From JAKAWQ01 sp035549615 (GTDB lineage: Bacteria; Pseudomonadota; Alphaproteobacteria; Acetobacterales; Acetobacteraceae), in contig DASZQO010000110.1 of NCBI GenBank assembly GCA_035549615.1, forward strand, positions 1-26,070: 26,070 nt of DNA, read 5' to 3'. Below, piece after piece: positions 15,443 to 23,455 of the stretch. Each line of letters starts with the position of its first letter. Position 1 is the first letter of the stretch. The notes beneath the pieces were generated by a model. The model had not been told where the DNA came from. It saw only the letters and a list, made by a program, of their open reading frames with translations, and searched no databases. Position numbers and translations under genes: made by a program.

Positions 15443-16438
15443 ATGCTTGAGACGGCCAACGAGCGTGCGGAACCAGAGCTTGCGGTCGCAAGTGTCGCGA
15501 CAGCGGTGCAGCTCAGCCTCCTGGAGCGGCTGACGCCCTATGTGGCCTATGCGGCGCTCGTGGCCTTGATTGCCTTCTTCGGCGCGACGGCTCCTAGCCT
15601 CTTCCTCACCGCGAACAATTTCGAGGTCATTCTTCAAAACAGCGCGGTTCAGTGCGTTGTGGCAATCGGAATGACATTCGTGATCATCATAGGAAGCATC
15701 GACCTTTCGGTCGGCTCCTGCATGGCCCTTGTCGGCATGCTGGCCGCCATGGCGAGCACGTTTGTGGGTGGGCTCGCCTTTTTCATCACGCCATTTCTGG
15801 GGGCGATCATTGGCCTGATCAATGGATTGCTGTTTGTCTACGGAGGCGTTCCCTCCTTCGTCGTCACTCTCGGCATGCTCTCCGTCGCTCGAGGCCTGAC
15901 CATCATCATCAGCGGCGGGTTTCCCGTCAATCTTCCGCCAACGGGGCTGTTCACCGCGATCGGCAATGCGCCGGGCCCCTTTCTCATCGTGGTCGTCCTC
16001 GCGCTGGCCGCGTCATTTCTGCTGCTCAAGACGGCTTTCGGGCGCTACACCCTTGCGGTCGGCGGGGACGAGGAAAAAGCCAAGATGCTTGGTCTGCCCG
16101 TCGATCGTCTGAAGGTCGCGGTTTTCACGCTTTCTGGCGCGCTCGCCGGCCTTGGTGGAGGCATTCTGACTGCCGAAGTCGGCGCCGGAACCCCAACCAT
16201 GGGTACCGGCTTCGAGCTTACGGCGATTTCGGCCGTCGTGATCGGAGGGACATCGCTGACGGGCGGCAGCGGGTCAATTCTCGGCACGATCGTCGGGAGC
16301 CTGGTCATGAGCACTTTGGCCAACGGGATGATCATCCTTGGCATCTCGACAAATGTTCAGATCGTCATGACCGGGGCGGTGCTGGTCGGCGCGGTCATGC
16401 TTTCGATCCAGCGCGGCAAGCTCCGGGTTCTGAAGTAG
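15443..16438 (+). CDS. sugar-type ABC transporter permease
   Basis: 331-residue inner-membrane permease of the RbsC/FrcC family (BPD_transp_2). Many hydrophobic segments fill residues about 35-325. Conserved stretches include VIIIGSIDLSVGSCMAL, FVVTLGMLSVARGLTIIISG and SAVVIGGTSLTGGSGSILGT. The N-terminal ~30 residues are cytosolic. It works with the binding protein upstream and the ATPase downstream; the binding protein-permease-ATPase order with a short ATPase resembles the rhizobial Frc fructose importer, though the cargo here is not known. It is a paralogue of the partial permease at the left edge. Confidence 0.94.
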   Translation: MLETANERAEPELAVASVATAVQLSLLERLTPYVAYAALVALIAFFGATAPSLFLTANNFEVILQNSAVQCVVAIGMTFVIIIGSIDLSVGSCMALVGMLAAMASTFVGGLAFFITPFLGAIIGLINGLLFVYGGVPSFVVTLGMLSVARGLTIIISGGFPVNLPPTGLFTAIGNAPGPFLIVVVLALAASFLLLKTAFGRYTLAVGGDEEKAKMLGLPVDRLKVAVFTLSGALAGLGGGILTAEVGAGTPTMGTGFELTAISAVVIGGTSLTGGSGSILGTIVGSLVMSTLANGMIILGISTNVQIVMTGAVLVGAVMLSIQRGKLRVLK

Positions 16439-16509
16439 CGCATCATGGCACACTGCGAAATCGTCTCTTTTATGCAACAACAAGCGCGCCCCGATGCAAG
16501 TGGCCCGGA

Positions 16510-17292
16510 ATGGCCGGCATGATGACACCGTTTCTGGAGATTCGCGGGTTATACAAGAGATTTGGCAGCGTCCAGGCGCTCGCCGGTGTCGATCTTGACA
16601 TCATGAACGGCGAGGTTCTGGGCTTGCTCGGTGACAATGGGGCTGGCAAATCCACTCTTATCAAGACCATTTCCGGCGTTCACAAGCCCACCGCTGGCAC
16701 CCTTCGTTGCGAAGCCAGGGAAGTCGTCATCTCTTCGCCTTCGGTCGCCCGTTCCCTCGGGATCGAGACTGTCTTTCAGGATCTTGCCCTTATCCCGAAT
16801 CTCGATCCGGCCGCCAATCTTTTCATCGGTCGCGAGCTGAGCTGGGGCCCCTTCAAGGGCTTGCTGCGCATCATGCGCGACAAAGCCATGGAGGATGATC
16901 TCCGGGAGTGTCTCGAGCGGCTCGATATCCATATTCCATCGCTGCGAATGCACGTGGATGGCTTTTCGGGGGGGCAGAGGCAGGCAATCGCGATCGCTCG
17001 GGCGATCCGATGGAAAGCGAAACTTGTGATCCTCGATGAGCCGACCGCGGCGCTCAGCGTGCCCGAGCAGCGCAAGGTCCTGAGCTTGACACGCCAGCTC
17101 GCGTCGGAAGGAATCGCGGTCATCTATATCACCCACAATATCCTGGATGTCCTCGCCGTCACGGACCGGATCGCCATCCTCCATCGCGGCAGGAAAGCGG
17201 CCGAGCTTCGAACGAAGGACACGACGGAACACGAAATCGTGTCGCTGATTATGGGCGGCGCCCGCAAGCCCGATGAGGATCTGAAAAGATGA
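16510..17292 (+). CDS. sugar-type ABC transporter ATP-binding protein (single nucleotide-binding domain)
   Basis: 260-residue cytosolic ATPase powering the importer. Walker A GDNGAGKST (41-49), signature FSGGQRQAIAIARA, Walker B LVILDEPTAAL and the H-loop ITHN are all intact. It has one nucleotide-binding domain instead of the tandem pair of RbsA/XylG, as in FrcA-type transporters, so a homodimer is expected. The start lies among ATGs at 16510, 16519 and 16522; none has a strong ribosome site. The apparent long frame reaching back to 15652 is the permease read out of frame. The unknown LVIVD gene follows after 16 bases. Confidence 0.94.
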   Translation: MAGMMTPFLEIRGLYKRFGSVQALAGVDLDIMNGEVLGLLGDNGAGKSTLIKTISGVHKPTAGTLRCEAREVVISSPSVARSLGIETVFQDLALIPNLDPAANLFIGRELSWGPFKGLLRIMRDKAMEDDLRECLERLDIHIPSLRMHVDGFSGGQRQAIAIARAIRWKAKLVILDEPTAALSVPEQRKVLSLTRQLASEGIAVIYITHNILDVLAVTDRIAILHRGRKAAELRTKDTTEHEIVSLIMGGARKPDEDLKR

Positions 17293-17308
17293 AGTCTGGA
17301 GAATTCTG

Positions 17309-18559
17309 ATGCCAAGCCAGGAGCTTCCTGTTCCAGCCTACGCTCGCAACATGCGCCTGATCGGCTTCACCGACCAAGGCGGACGCCCCGATGGCAATCA
17401 GCTCATGGTGCATCGCGGCTATGCCTATGTGGGCCACATGTCCTCCGGCGGATTTACGATCATAGACGTGCGGGATCCTCGCCGTCCTCGCCCGGTCAGG
17501 TTCATCGCCGCCCCGCGCCATACCTGGAATATTCACCTCCAGGCACATGATGATCTGCTGCTGGTGGTCAATGCCAGAGACATGAAGGCGTTGCCGGCGT
17601 TTGCCGACGACAGGAGCTACTATAAGGGCAAGTCGTCGGGGTTCGACACCGGCCCAACCAGGGAACGGACCTGGACGGCGGGGATGAGCGTGTGGGACAT
17701 TTCAAAGCCCGATGAGCCGCGCCAGATCGGCTTCATGCCGGTTGAGGGAACCGGGCTTCACCGCATCTGGTATGTCGGCGGCCGGTGGGCCTACGCATCG
17801 GCATTGATCGACGGTTTTACCGACTATATTCTCATCACGATTGACGTCAGAGACCCCACCAAGCCCGAGCTTGTCGGCCGGTTCTGGCTGCCCGGCATGA
17901 ACCGGGCCGCCGGTGAAGAGCCGAACTGGCCGCTGGAGTACGGCCGCTACGGTCTTCATCACCCGATCGTCCACGGCGACACCGCCTATTGCAGCTGGAG
18001 AGATGGCTGCCTCGTGGTGGTCGATGTCGGGGACCGCAGCCACCCCCGGATGATCGTGCACAAGAGCTGGGCTCCGCCGTTCGGTGGCGGAACCCACAAT
18101 GCGCTGCCATTGCCCGATCGCGATCTGCTCGTCGTCGTTGATGAGGCTGTGCTTGATCATCAGGAAGATGGCGATAAGCCGATCTGGCTGTTTGATATCC
18201 GGGAACGGTCGAACCCGGTCAGCATCTCGACCTTTCCCGCGCCCAAAGACGCCGACTACAAGGCGAAAGGCGGCCATTTCGGACCGCACAACATCCATGA
18301 GAACCGGCCTGGCTCCTTTGTCAGCTCGGAACTCATCTTCGCGACCTACCAGAATGCCGGGCTCAGGGTGTTCGATATCCGAGACAAATATGCTCCGGTC
18401 GAAGTCGGAGCGCTCGTTCCGCCACCGCTCGGGATGGCGGATGCGGAACCGGGCCGGGAGCCGGTGATCCAGATGTGTGACGTCTTCGTTGACAGCAACG
18501 GCCTGGTATTCACCACCGACCATCGCGCGGGATTTTGCGTCAGCGAATTCAGCGGCTGA
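17309..18559 (+). CDS. LVIVD-repeat beta-propeller protein of unknown function
   Basis: 416-residue protein built from LVIVD-type repeats, which fold as propeller blades. Repeat signatures recur through the chain: FTIIDVRDPRRPRPV, MSVWDISKPDEPRQIGF, ILITIDVRDPTKPELV, LVVVDVGDRSHPRMIV, IWLFDIRERSNPVSIS and LRVFDIRDKYAPVEVG, i.e. six or more blades. There is no signal peptide, so it should be cytosolic, unlike many LVIVD proteins that are secreted. Several conserved His/Asp/Asn-rich loops (RHTWNIHLQAHDD, GPHNIHENRPG, GGGTHNALPLPDRD) could form a metal or substrate site. GGAG about 8 bases before ATG 17309 supports the start. Its place between the importer and isomerase genes suggests a catabolic role such as a lactonase or related hydrolase, which is inference. 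Confidence 0.85.
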   Translation: MPSQELPVPAYARNMRLIGFTDQGGRPDGNQLMVHRGYAYVGHMSSGGFTIIDVRDPRRPRPVRFIAAPRHTWNIHLQAHDDLLLVVNARDMKALPAFADDRSYYKGKSSGFDTGPTRERTWTAGMSVWDISKPDEPRQIGFMPVEGTGLHRIWYVGGRWAYASALIDGFTDYILITIDVRDPTKPELVGRFWLPGMNRAAGEEPNWPLEYGRYGLHHPIVHGDTAYCSWRDGCLVVVDVGDRSHPRMIVHKSWAPPFGGGTHNALPLPDRDLLVVVDEAVLDHQEDGDKPIWLFDIRERSNPVSISTFPAPKDADYKAKGGHFGPHNIHENRPGSFVSSELIFATYQNAGLRVFDIRDKYAPVEVGALVPPPLGMADAEPGREPVIQMCDVFVDSNGLVFTTDHRAGFCVSEFSG

Positions 18560-18610
18560 TCGTGCCCACCTCATTTCTTATTTCAAACGAACAAGCTCAA
18601 GGATCGCGAC

Positions 18611-19378
18611 ATGCCGCGCTTCTGCGCCAACCTCAAATGGCTCTTCACCGAGCTGCCGTTCCTGGATCGGTTCGATGCCGCAGCGCGCGCCGGCTTCCGC
18701 GCGGTCGAATATGCCTCGCCCTATGAATATCCCGCCTCCTCGCTTCGCGCCCGGCTGCGGGCCTGCGATTTGCAGCAGGTGCTGTTCAATACCCCCGCGG
18801 GCGGCGCTTCCGGAATGGCCTGCATTCCCTCGCGCCGTCAGGAGTTCCGCGACAGCGTCAGGAAGGCGCTCGACTACGCAACGGAACTCGATTGCGGCCT
18901 GGTTCATCTGATGGCGGGAATCGTGCCGCCCGATCTCAATCGTGATATCGCCGCCGCCACCTACATCTCGAACGTCGCTTGGGCGGCGGACCAGGTTTTG
19001 CCAGCCACGATCAGGCTCGTCCTCGAACCCATCAATCACCGCGATGTGCCCGGCTTTTTCCTTCGCACCCAGGAGGAGGGGGCCGCAGTCATTGAAGCGA
19101 TCGGGCGCGAGCGGGTCGGCTTGCAGTTCGACATCTATCACTGCCAGGTCGCGCAAGGCGACGTGACGCGGCGGATGGAGAGCTTGATGCCGTTGATTGC
19201 CCACATGCAGCTCGCCGACGTTCCGGGTCGCAACGAGCCCGGTACGGGTGAAATCGCCTGGGACTACGTGTTTCGGCGGATCGATGCGCTGGGCTACGCC
19301 GGCTGGGTCGGCTGCGAATATCGCCCTGCGACGGAAACGCTCGCCGGCCTCGGCTGGCGGAAACGATTCGCGGCATGA
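18611..19378 (+). CDS. hydroxypyruvate isomerase family protein (Hyi/OtnI-like)
   Basis: 255-residue cytosolic TIM-barrel enzyme of the AP-endonuclease-2/xylose-isomerase-like family. The N terminus (PRFCANLKWLFTELPFLDRF) and the block GFRAVEYASPYEYPA are typical of hydroxypyruvate isomerase; metal-site elements LVLEPIN, LQFDIYH, HMQLADVPGRNEPGTGE and GCEYRP follow. The family isomerises hydroxypyruvate to tartronate semialdehyde or acts on 2-oxo-tetronates. With the D-2-hydroxyacid dehydrogenase downstream it suggests processing of a C3 or C4 sugar acid. An AAGGA ribosome site precedes the ATG. Confidence 0.9.
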   Translation: MPRFCANLKWLFTELPFLDRFDAAARAGFRAVEYASPYEYPASSLRARLRACDLQQVLFNTPAGGASGMACIPSRRQEFRDSVRKALDYATELDCGLVHLMAGIVPPDLNRDIAAATYISNVAWAADQVLPATIRLVLEPINHRDVPGFFLRTQEEGAAVIEAIGRERVGLQFDIYHCQVAQGDVTRRMESLMPLIAHMQLADVPGRNEPGTGEIAWDYVFRRIDALGYAGWVGCEYRPATETLAGLGWRKRFAA

Positions 19379-19385
19379 GGCCCGC

Positions 19386-20147
19386 ATGATGCCGCCCGAG
19401 CCCATCGACCAGGCGGTCTTGGCTCTTCTCGAAGCGCGCCGCCACCGCAGCTGGCTTCCCTCTCTTCCCGAGGCCTGCCGTCCGCGATCCCTGGAGCAAT
19501 CCTATGCGATCCAGAGCCGCGTTCTCGCGGAGCTTGGCCCGATCGCGGCCTGGAAAGTGGGAGCACCAAGTCCGGATGCCCAGCCGGCCTGCGCGGCGAT
19601 CGCCGCGGCGACCCTGTTCGAATCCGGGGCGGAGCTTCCCGCCGCCATGTTTCATCTGCTGGGTATCGAGGCGGAGATCGCCTATCGGTTCTCCGCTGAT
19701 CTGCCACCTCACGGTCGAGACTACGGGCCAGAAGAGCTGATCGCGGCGATCGGCTCCGTCCATCCGGCCATCGAAGTTTCGGATACGCGCTTCGCCGCGT
19801 GGGCCTCGCAGGATCGTTTCAGTCATGTGGCCGATCAGCTGAATCACGGTGCGCTCATCGTCGGGGCAGGCCGGAAGGATTGGCAAAATATCAAGGTCCT
19901 GTCGCAGAAAGCCATCTTGTCGATCGACGGCAAGGTGGCGGTCGAGGTCGCCGGGGGCAACCCCGCCGGGGATCCGCTTCGCCTGCTCATCTGGCTTGCC
20001 AATGTGGGGGCTCGTCCGTTCGGTGGCCTTCGCGCCGGCACGATCGTGACAACGGGATCGCTCACCGGAATCGAATTCGTGACCCCACCCACGAAGGTGG
20101 AGGCGCAACTGCCGGGAGTCGGTTTTGTTACGACAACGATCGGATAG
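19386..20147 (+). CDS. 2-keto-4-pentenoate hydratase/FAH-fold family protein
   Basis: 253-residue protein of the MhpD/fumarylacetoacetase C-terminal superfamily, whose members are metal-dependent hydratases, decarboxylases or hydrolases of 2-oxo acids. Visible motifs: AIQSRVLAELGPIAAWKVGA, LGIEAEIAYRFSADLPP with the metal-binding Glu pair, AIGSVHPAIEVSDTRF, and the C-terminal GDPLRLLIWLANVGARPFGG and GTIVTTGSLTGI. It starts 7 bases after the isomerase stop (ATG 19386 or 19389). The frame extending left to 19197 lies inside the isomerase gene. In this cluster it may hydrate or cleave a dehydrated sugar-acid intermediate; the reaction is not known. Confidence 0.88.
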   Translation: MMPPEPIDQAVLALLEARRHRSWLPSLPEACRPRSLEQSYAIQSRVLAELGPIAAWKVGAPSPDAQPACAAIAAATLFESGAELPAAMFHLLGIEAEIAYRFSADLPPHGRDYGPEELIAAIGSVHPAIEVSDTRFAAWASQDRFSHVADQLNHGALIVGAGRKDWQNIKVLSQKAILSIDGKVAVEVAGGNPAGDPLRLLIWLANVGARPFGGLRAGTIVTTGSLTGIEFVTPPTKVEAQLPGVGFVTTTIG

Positions 20148-20152
20148 GAACG

Positions 20153-21103
20153 ATGGGCCGGAACATTCCCTCCGGGAAACCCGGGCTTCTGCTGCTTGAT
20201 CGCTTCATTCCTGCCATCGAGGAGCGGCTCGCGGACAGTTTCGAAGTGCAGCGGTCCGATGATCCGGGGTTCTCGCTCGAAAGGGGCGCATCGCGGATCG
20301 TCGCGATCGCGACTTCGGGCGCCAAGGGCGCGCCGAGCGCGATTGTCGAGAATCTCCCCCTGCTTCGGATCGTGTCGATTCGCGGTGTTGGAACCGATGC
20401 CATCGATCTCGAACTGACCCGTCGAAAGGGGATAGTGGTCACGACGACCCCGAACCTGCTGACCGACGATGTCGCCGATCTCGCCCTGGCGCTTCTGCTG
20501 GCCTGTGCCCGCCGCCTCTGTCAGGGAGACCGTTTCGTGCGTGAAGGGCGCTGGCAGCCGGGCTCCGCGCTGCCGCTCGGGCGCAAGGTGACGGGGATGC
20601 GTGTTGGAATCGTCGGGCTGGGGCGCGTCGGCCGGGCCATCGCCGCACGCCTGGAGGCCTTTCGGGCAGTGATCCGCTACACGGATGTCCGCCCGTTCGA
20701 CGATGTGGCCTACGCGTTCGTGCCGACGGTGCTTGCCCTGGCAAAGCATTGCGATGCGCTTGTCCTGGCGGCGTCCGGTGGGCCGCAATCGCACCGCATT
20801 GTCGATCGGGCGGTGCTTGAGGCCCTCGGCCCTCGCGGCATGCTGATCAACGTTGCCCGCGGCAGCCTCGTTGATGAGCAAGCCCTGGTCGAGGCCCTCG
20901 TCGAGCGCCGGCTCGGTGGCGCGGGCCTGGATGTCTTCGCCGACGAGCCGAATGTGCCCTCGCCCCTGCTGGCGCTTGATCACGTGGTGCTCCAGCCCCA
21001 TCGGGCGAGCGCAACTGAGGACACCAGGCTGGCGATGGAGACCATGGTCGTCGAAAACCTGCTGGCGCACTTCACGGGCGCGCCGCTGGCCGGCGTGGTG
21101 TGA
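20153..21103 (+). CDS. D-2-hydroxyacid dehydrogenase (glyoxylate/hydroxypyruvate reductase-like)
   Basis: 316-residue NAD(P)-dependent cytosolic dehydrogenase. The Rossmann motif GIVGLGRVGRAIAARL lies in the middle; the catalytic residues are in NVARGSLVDEQALVEAL (Arg), LDVFADEPNVPS (Glu) and VVLQPHRASAT (His). N-terminal GVGTDAIDLELTRRKGIVVT and TDDVADLALALLLA also fit. The start is ATG 20153, 5 bases after the previous stop, with TAGGAA overlapping that stop. Together with the Hyi-like isomerase it could convert hydroxypyruvate or a related keto acid to its D-hydroxyacid, or the reverse. Confidence 0.93.
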   Translation: MGRNIPSGKPGLLLLDRFIPAIEERLADSFEVQRSDDPGFSLERGASRIVAIATSGAKGAPSAIVENLPLLRIVSIRGVGTDAIDLELTRRKGIVVTTTPNLLTDDVADLALALLLACARRLCQGDRFVREGRWQPGSALPLGRKVTGMRVGIVGLGRVGRAIAARLEAFRAVIRYTDVRPFDDVAYAFVPTVLALAKHCDALVLAASGGPQSHRIVDRAVLEALGPRGMLINVARGSLVDEQALVEALVERRLGGAGLDVFADEPNVPSPLLALDHVVLQPHRASATEDTRLAMETMVVENLLAHFTGAPLAGVV

Positions 21104-21152
21104 TCCGTGCAGAGGAGAGCGGGTTGGCGCACGGGATAGTTGAGGATACGGA

Positions 21153-21887
21153 ATGGTAGCGGGCGTTCGCATTCAGGAGGAAGGCAGTACCCGGCGCGGT
21201 TCGGCAAGCCGCAAGGACGCCGATGCGCTCAGCCCCGTCGTCGCCGCCCTGGAACAGGACATTGTTCTCGGACAGCTCCACCCCCGCGAGAGGCTGGTCG
21301 AGGACGACCTGATGCGCCGCTTCGCGGTGAAGCGCCATGTGATCCGTCAGGCCCTCGCGGCTCTCGAACGGATGGGCGTGGTCGAGCGCGTTCCCAATCG
21401 CGGCGCCATGGTCCGCGCCTACGCAGCCGAGGATATTCAGCAGCTCTATGTGGTCCGCGATCTGTTGGAGACGGAGGCCGCCCGCCTTGTGCCGATGCCG
21501 ATGGCCAAGGCCGATCTCGACGATCTCAGGCGCATTCAGGCCGTGCACGACAAGGCGGTCGCGAGCGGGGATCTCGGCCTCGTATTCCGTTCCAACGTGG
21601 AATTCCACGAGCATCTGTTCGCCAAGACCGGCAACCGCTACCTCGCCGAGGCCATCAAGCAGTTTGCGCTGCGAACCCATGGCATCCGGTTCTACTGCCT
21701 GACCTATCCCGGCTATCTCGAGCAATCGCGGCGGGAGCATTGGCTGATGATCGAGGCGATCGAGGCCTGTGATGTGGCAAGCCTTGTGCGGCTGTGCAGC
21801 CAGCATCTGCTCGCATCCCGGCGCTGCTACGAGATGGCTGCCGGCATCCGACCGGCCGATGTGCCGGCGGATGCCGAGCTGGGATGA
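21153..21887 (+). CDS. GntR family (FCD) transcriptional regulator
   Basis: 244-residue regulator. Winged helix: AALEQDIVLGQLHPRERLVE, DLMRRFAVKRHVIRQALAAL and VVERVPNRGAMVRA (about residues 28-92). The FCD domain follows with LYVVRDLLETEAARLVP and the metal/ligand histidines in NVEFHEHLFAKTGN and REHWLMIEAIEACD. Being embedded in the cluster, it most likely controls the importer and catabolic genes, with a pathway acid as effector. The AT-rich palindrome at 14183-14194 is a candidate site. It is a distant paralogue of the GntR protein at 9509-10294. Confidence 0.92.
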   Translation: MVAGVRIQEEGSTRRGSASRKDADALSPVVAALEQDIVLGQLHPRERLVEDDLMRRFAVKRHVIRQALAALERMGVVERVPNRGAMVRAYAAEDIQQLYVVRDLLETEAARLVPMPMAKADLDDLRRIQAVHDKAVASGDLGLVFRSNVEFHEHLFAKTGNRYLAEAIKQFALRTHGIRFYCLTYPGYLEQSRREHWLMIEAIEACDVASLVRLCSQHLLASRRCYEMAAGIRPADVPADAELG

Positions 21888-21976
21888 GACTGATCCGGCA
21901 AGGCCGCGACGATGTCTCCCTGTTTCCGGTGGCAGGCATTGAACGCGGCAACCTCGATCGCTGCTGAGAGTTTTCC

Positions 21977-22648
21977 ATGACACGAATAGCATTGATCCAT
22001 GCCGTGCAGGCCGCCATGCAGCCCGTCGAGGATGCCTTCAAGGCGCTGTGGCCCACGGCTCGGCGAACCAATCTGCTCGATGATTCGCTCGCGCCCGATC
22101 GCGAGGCCGCTGGCAGGCTGACCCCCGAACTGTCGCAACGGATGGTGGCGCTTGCTTCCTACGCAGCGGGAACGGGGGCGGATGCCGTTCTGTTCACCTG
22201 TTCGGCGTTCGGCGAAGGGATCGAAGCCGCAGCGCGTGCCTTGTCAATCCCCGTTCTGAAACCCAACGAAGCCATGTTCGAAGCGGCACTGGATATTGGG
22301 GGGCGGATTGGCATGCTTGCAACCTTCGCGCCCGCGGTCGCCTCGATGGAGGAGGAATTCCGTGATCTCGCGCGCCGGCAGGGATCGGCCGCGACACTCG
22401 AAACTTTCCTGGTGCCCGGGGCGCGCGCAGCCCTCGCGGCTGGCGACCTTGCCGGACACAATCGCCTGATCGCCGGTGCGGCCGCCCGGCTCGACCATTG
22501 CAGCGCGATCCTGCTCGCGCATTTTTCCATGGCGATCGCCATGGACGCGCTCGGCGCGCGGTCGGGCCGCGTCATATTGTCGGCGCCGGCCAGTGCCGTG
22601 GCCAAGCTGAAGTCCACCATCGAGCCACAGGACGGCCCGAGCGGCTAA
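21977..22648 (+). CDS. aspartate/glutamate racemase family protein, second catalytic Cys not in place
   Basis: 223-residue cytosolic protein of the Asp/Glu/hydantoin racemase superfamily. The N terminus MTRIALIHAVQAAMQPVEDA and the block ADAVLFTCSAFGEGIEAAAR with Cys75 fit the family. At the second catalytic position, normally a GCTH-like motif, the chain reads ILLAHFSMA without Cys; the nearest, Cys175, lies about 5 residues too early. A two-base racemisation is therefore doubtful; a one-cysteine reaction (decarboxylase or isomerase type, as in arylmalonate decarboxylase or maleate isomerase relatives) is possible. It ends the catabolic cluster, 89 bases after GntR. Confidence 0.82.
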   Translation: MTRIALIHAVQAAMQPVEDAFKALWPTARRTNLLDDSLAPDREAAGRLTPELSQRMVALASYAAGTGADAVLFTCSAFGEGIEAAARALSIPVLKPNEAMFEAALDIGGRIGMLATFAPAVASMEEEFRDLARRQGSAATLETFLVPGARAALAAGDLAGHNRLIAGAAARLDHCSAILLAHFSMAIAMDALGARSGRVILSAPASAVAKLKSTIEPQDGPSG

Positions 22649-22730
22649 GGACGCCCACGTCCTGATTGCGAAATCCGTGGAATGGGAATCAGGAGATATG
22701 CTCTGGAAAGTTTTATGCTGTTCAAGAGAG

Positions 22731-22779
22731 TATCAGAAAGAAGAAGCAAAAGAGACTTTTTCCCGTTTTCCGGATCAGG
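22731..22779 (-). repeat. dispersed hairpin repeat, inverted partial copy
   Basis: Read on the - strand this begins CCTGATCCGGAAAACGGG and continues GAAAAAGTC...CTTCTTTCTGATA. It matches the copy at 11510-11579 (CCTGGTCCGGAAAAACGGGG ... CTTCTTTCTGATG). The central TTCA hairpin is shortened or lost here. It faces the direct copy that follows at 22801. Confidence 0.55.
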
Positions 22780-22800
22780 CGCCGGCCGGGGACTCCAAAT

Positions 22801-22860
22801 AAAAGGAAAAAGTTCTTTGATTCTTTCTTTCAAGAAAGAACAATTTCTTGTCTTCACTTA
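22801..22860 (+). repeat. dispersed hairpin repeat, direct partial copy
   Basis: AAAAGGAAAAAGTTCTTTGA leads into the perfect hairpin TTCTTTCT-TTCA-AGAAAGAA (22821-22840), then CAATTTCTTGTCTTCAC. Compared with 11530-11580 the framework and TTCA loop are kept while the stem differs in sequence but still pairs. It lies between the racemase-like gene and the truncated dehydrogenase. Confidence 0.6.
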
Positions 22861-22894
22861 CCGCGTCGGGCTTGGGAGAAGGTCAAAAGACCCT

Positions 22895-23270
22895 CTAATG
22901 CACCTTCACAACGACCTTAATCGCGTCCTCGATTCGCTCGCGCGCGTATTGGATTGCCATCGGCAGGTCAGGAAGGGAGAAAGTATGCGTATGGATCAGG
23001 CTGGCATTGAAGCGTTTTTGCTTCATTAGCGCCGCGGCGCGGTGGGTCGCGCTTTTGCCCGCGCCACGGATGCCGAACACGGAGATGTTGTTGCGCACGA
23101 TATAGGCGAGATCGACTGATACCAGCCCATGCGGAAAGGGGGCGAGGCAGATCCGCCCGCCGCGTGTGACCATCCGCGCCGCATCGTTGAGTGCCGCCGC
23201 AGCACCCGAGCATTCGAGCACGTACTGCACGCCCTTGCCGCGGCGGTGATTAAGCTCTTCCCGATTTGAT
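22895..23270 (-). pseudogene. truncated zinc-type alcohol dehydrogenase (MDR), C-terminal remnant
   Basis: The last ~120 residues match the coenzyme-binding half and C terminus of medium-chain dehydrogenases: GKGVQYVLECSGAAAALNDA, ARMVTRGGRICLAPFPHG, IVRNNISVFGIRGAGKSAT, then LPMAIQYARERIEDAIKVVV before TAG. Left of about 23270 on the coding strand the frame continues into sequence with no dehydrogenase character, so the N-terminal catalytic half is missing. This looks like a deletion or rearrangement, with the break near NREELNHRRGKG. It may once have belonged to the neighbouring catabolic cluster, though it lies on the opposite strand. Confidence 0.8.
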
Positions 23271-23302
23271 GGGTGCAGCCCACGGTACTGCACGCCTGAA
23301 TG

Positions 23303-23330
23303 GCATCCGGTAACAAGGCTGGCCCGTATT
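23303..23330 (+). promoter_or_regulatory. candidate ECF promoter of the sigma gene
   Basis: GCATCC (23303-23308), 16-base spacer, CGTATT (23325-23330). The -35-like box is identical to the one proposed before the fasciclin gene (25460-25465, - strand) and close to the CCATCC box I recall for mycobacterial SigK. It would allow autoregulation. Evidence is two hexamers only. Confidence 0.3.
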
Positions 23331-23455
23331 TCTGCTGGATCATGCTGGTTGCTTCGATGTTGGTTCTGCTTGTTCGTGAGCGCTTTGGCTTGCGGGACGC
23401 TGCAGCAGTCCCGTATCATGCGACATTGGTTGAGCGGGGCCCAGGCCAGCCTCTG

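Noticed and set aside
19844..21172. 442-residue - strand frame
   Set aside because: Antisense to the FAH-fold and dehydrogenase genes; composition is that of a reversed coding strand.
23300..23455. N-terminal extension of the sigma factor to ATG 23300
   Set aside because: The extra 52 residues contain an odd hydrophobic run unlike ECF sigma factors and overlap the proposed promoter.
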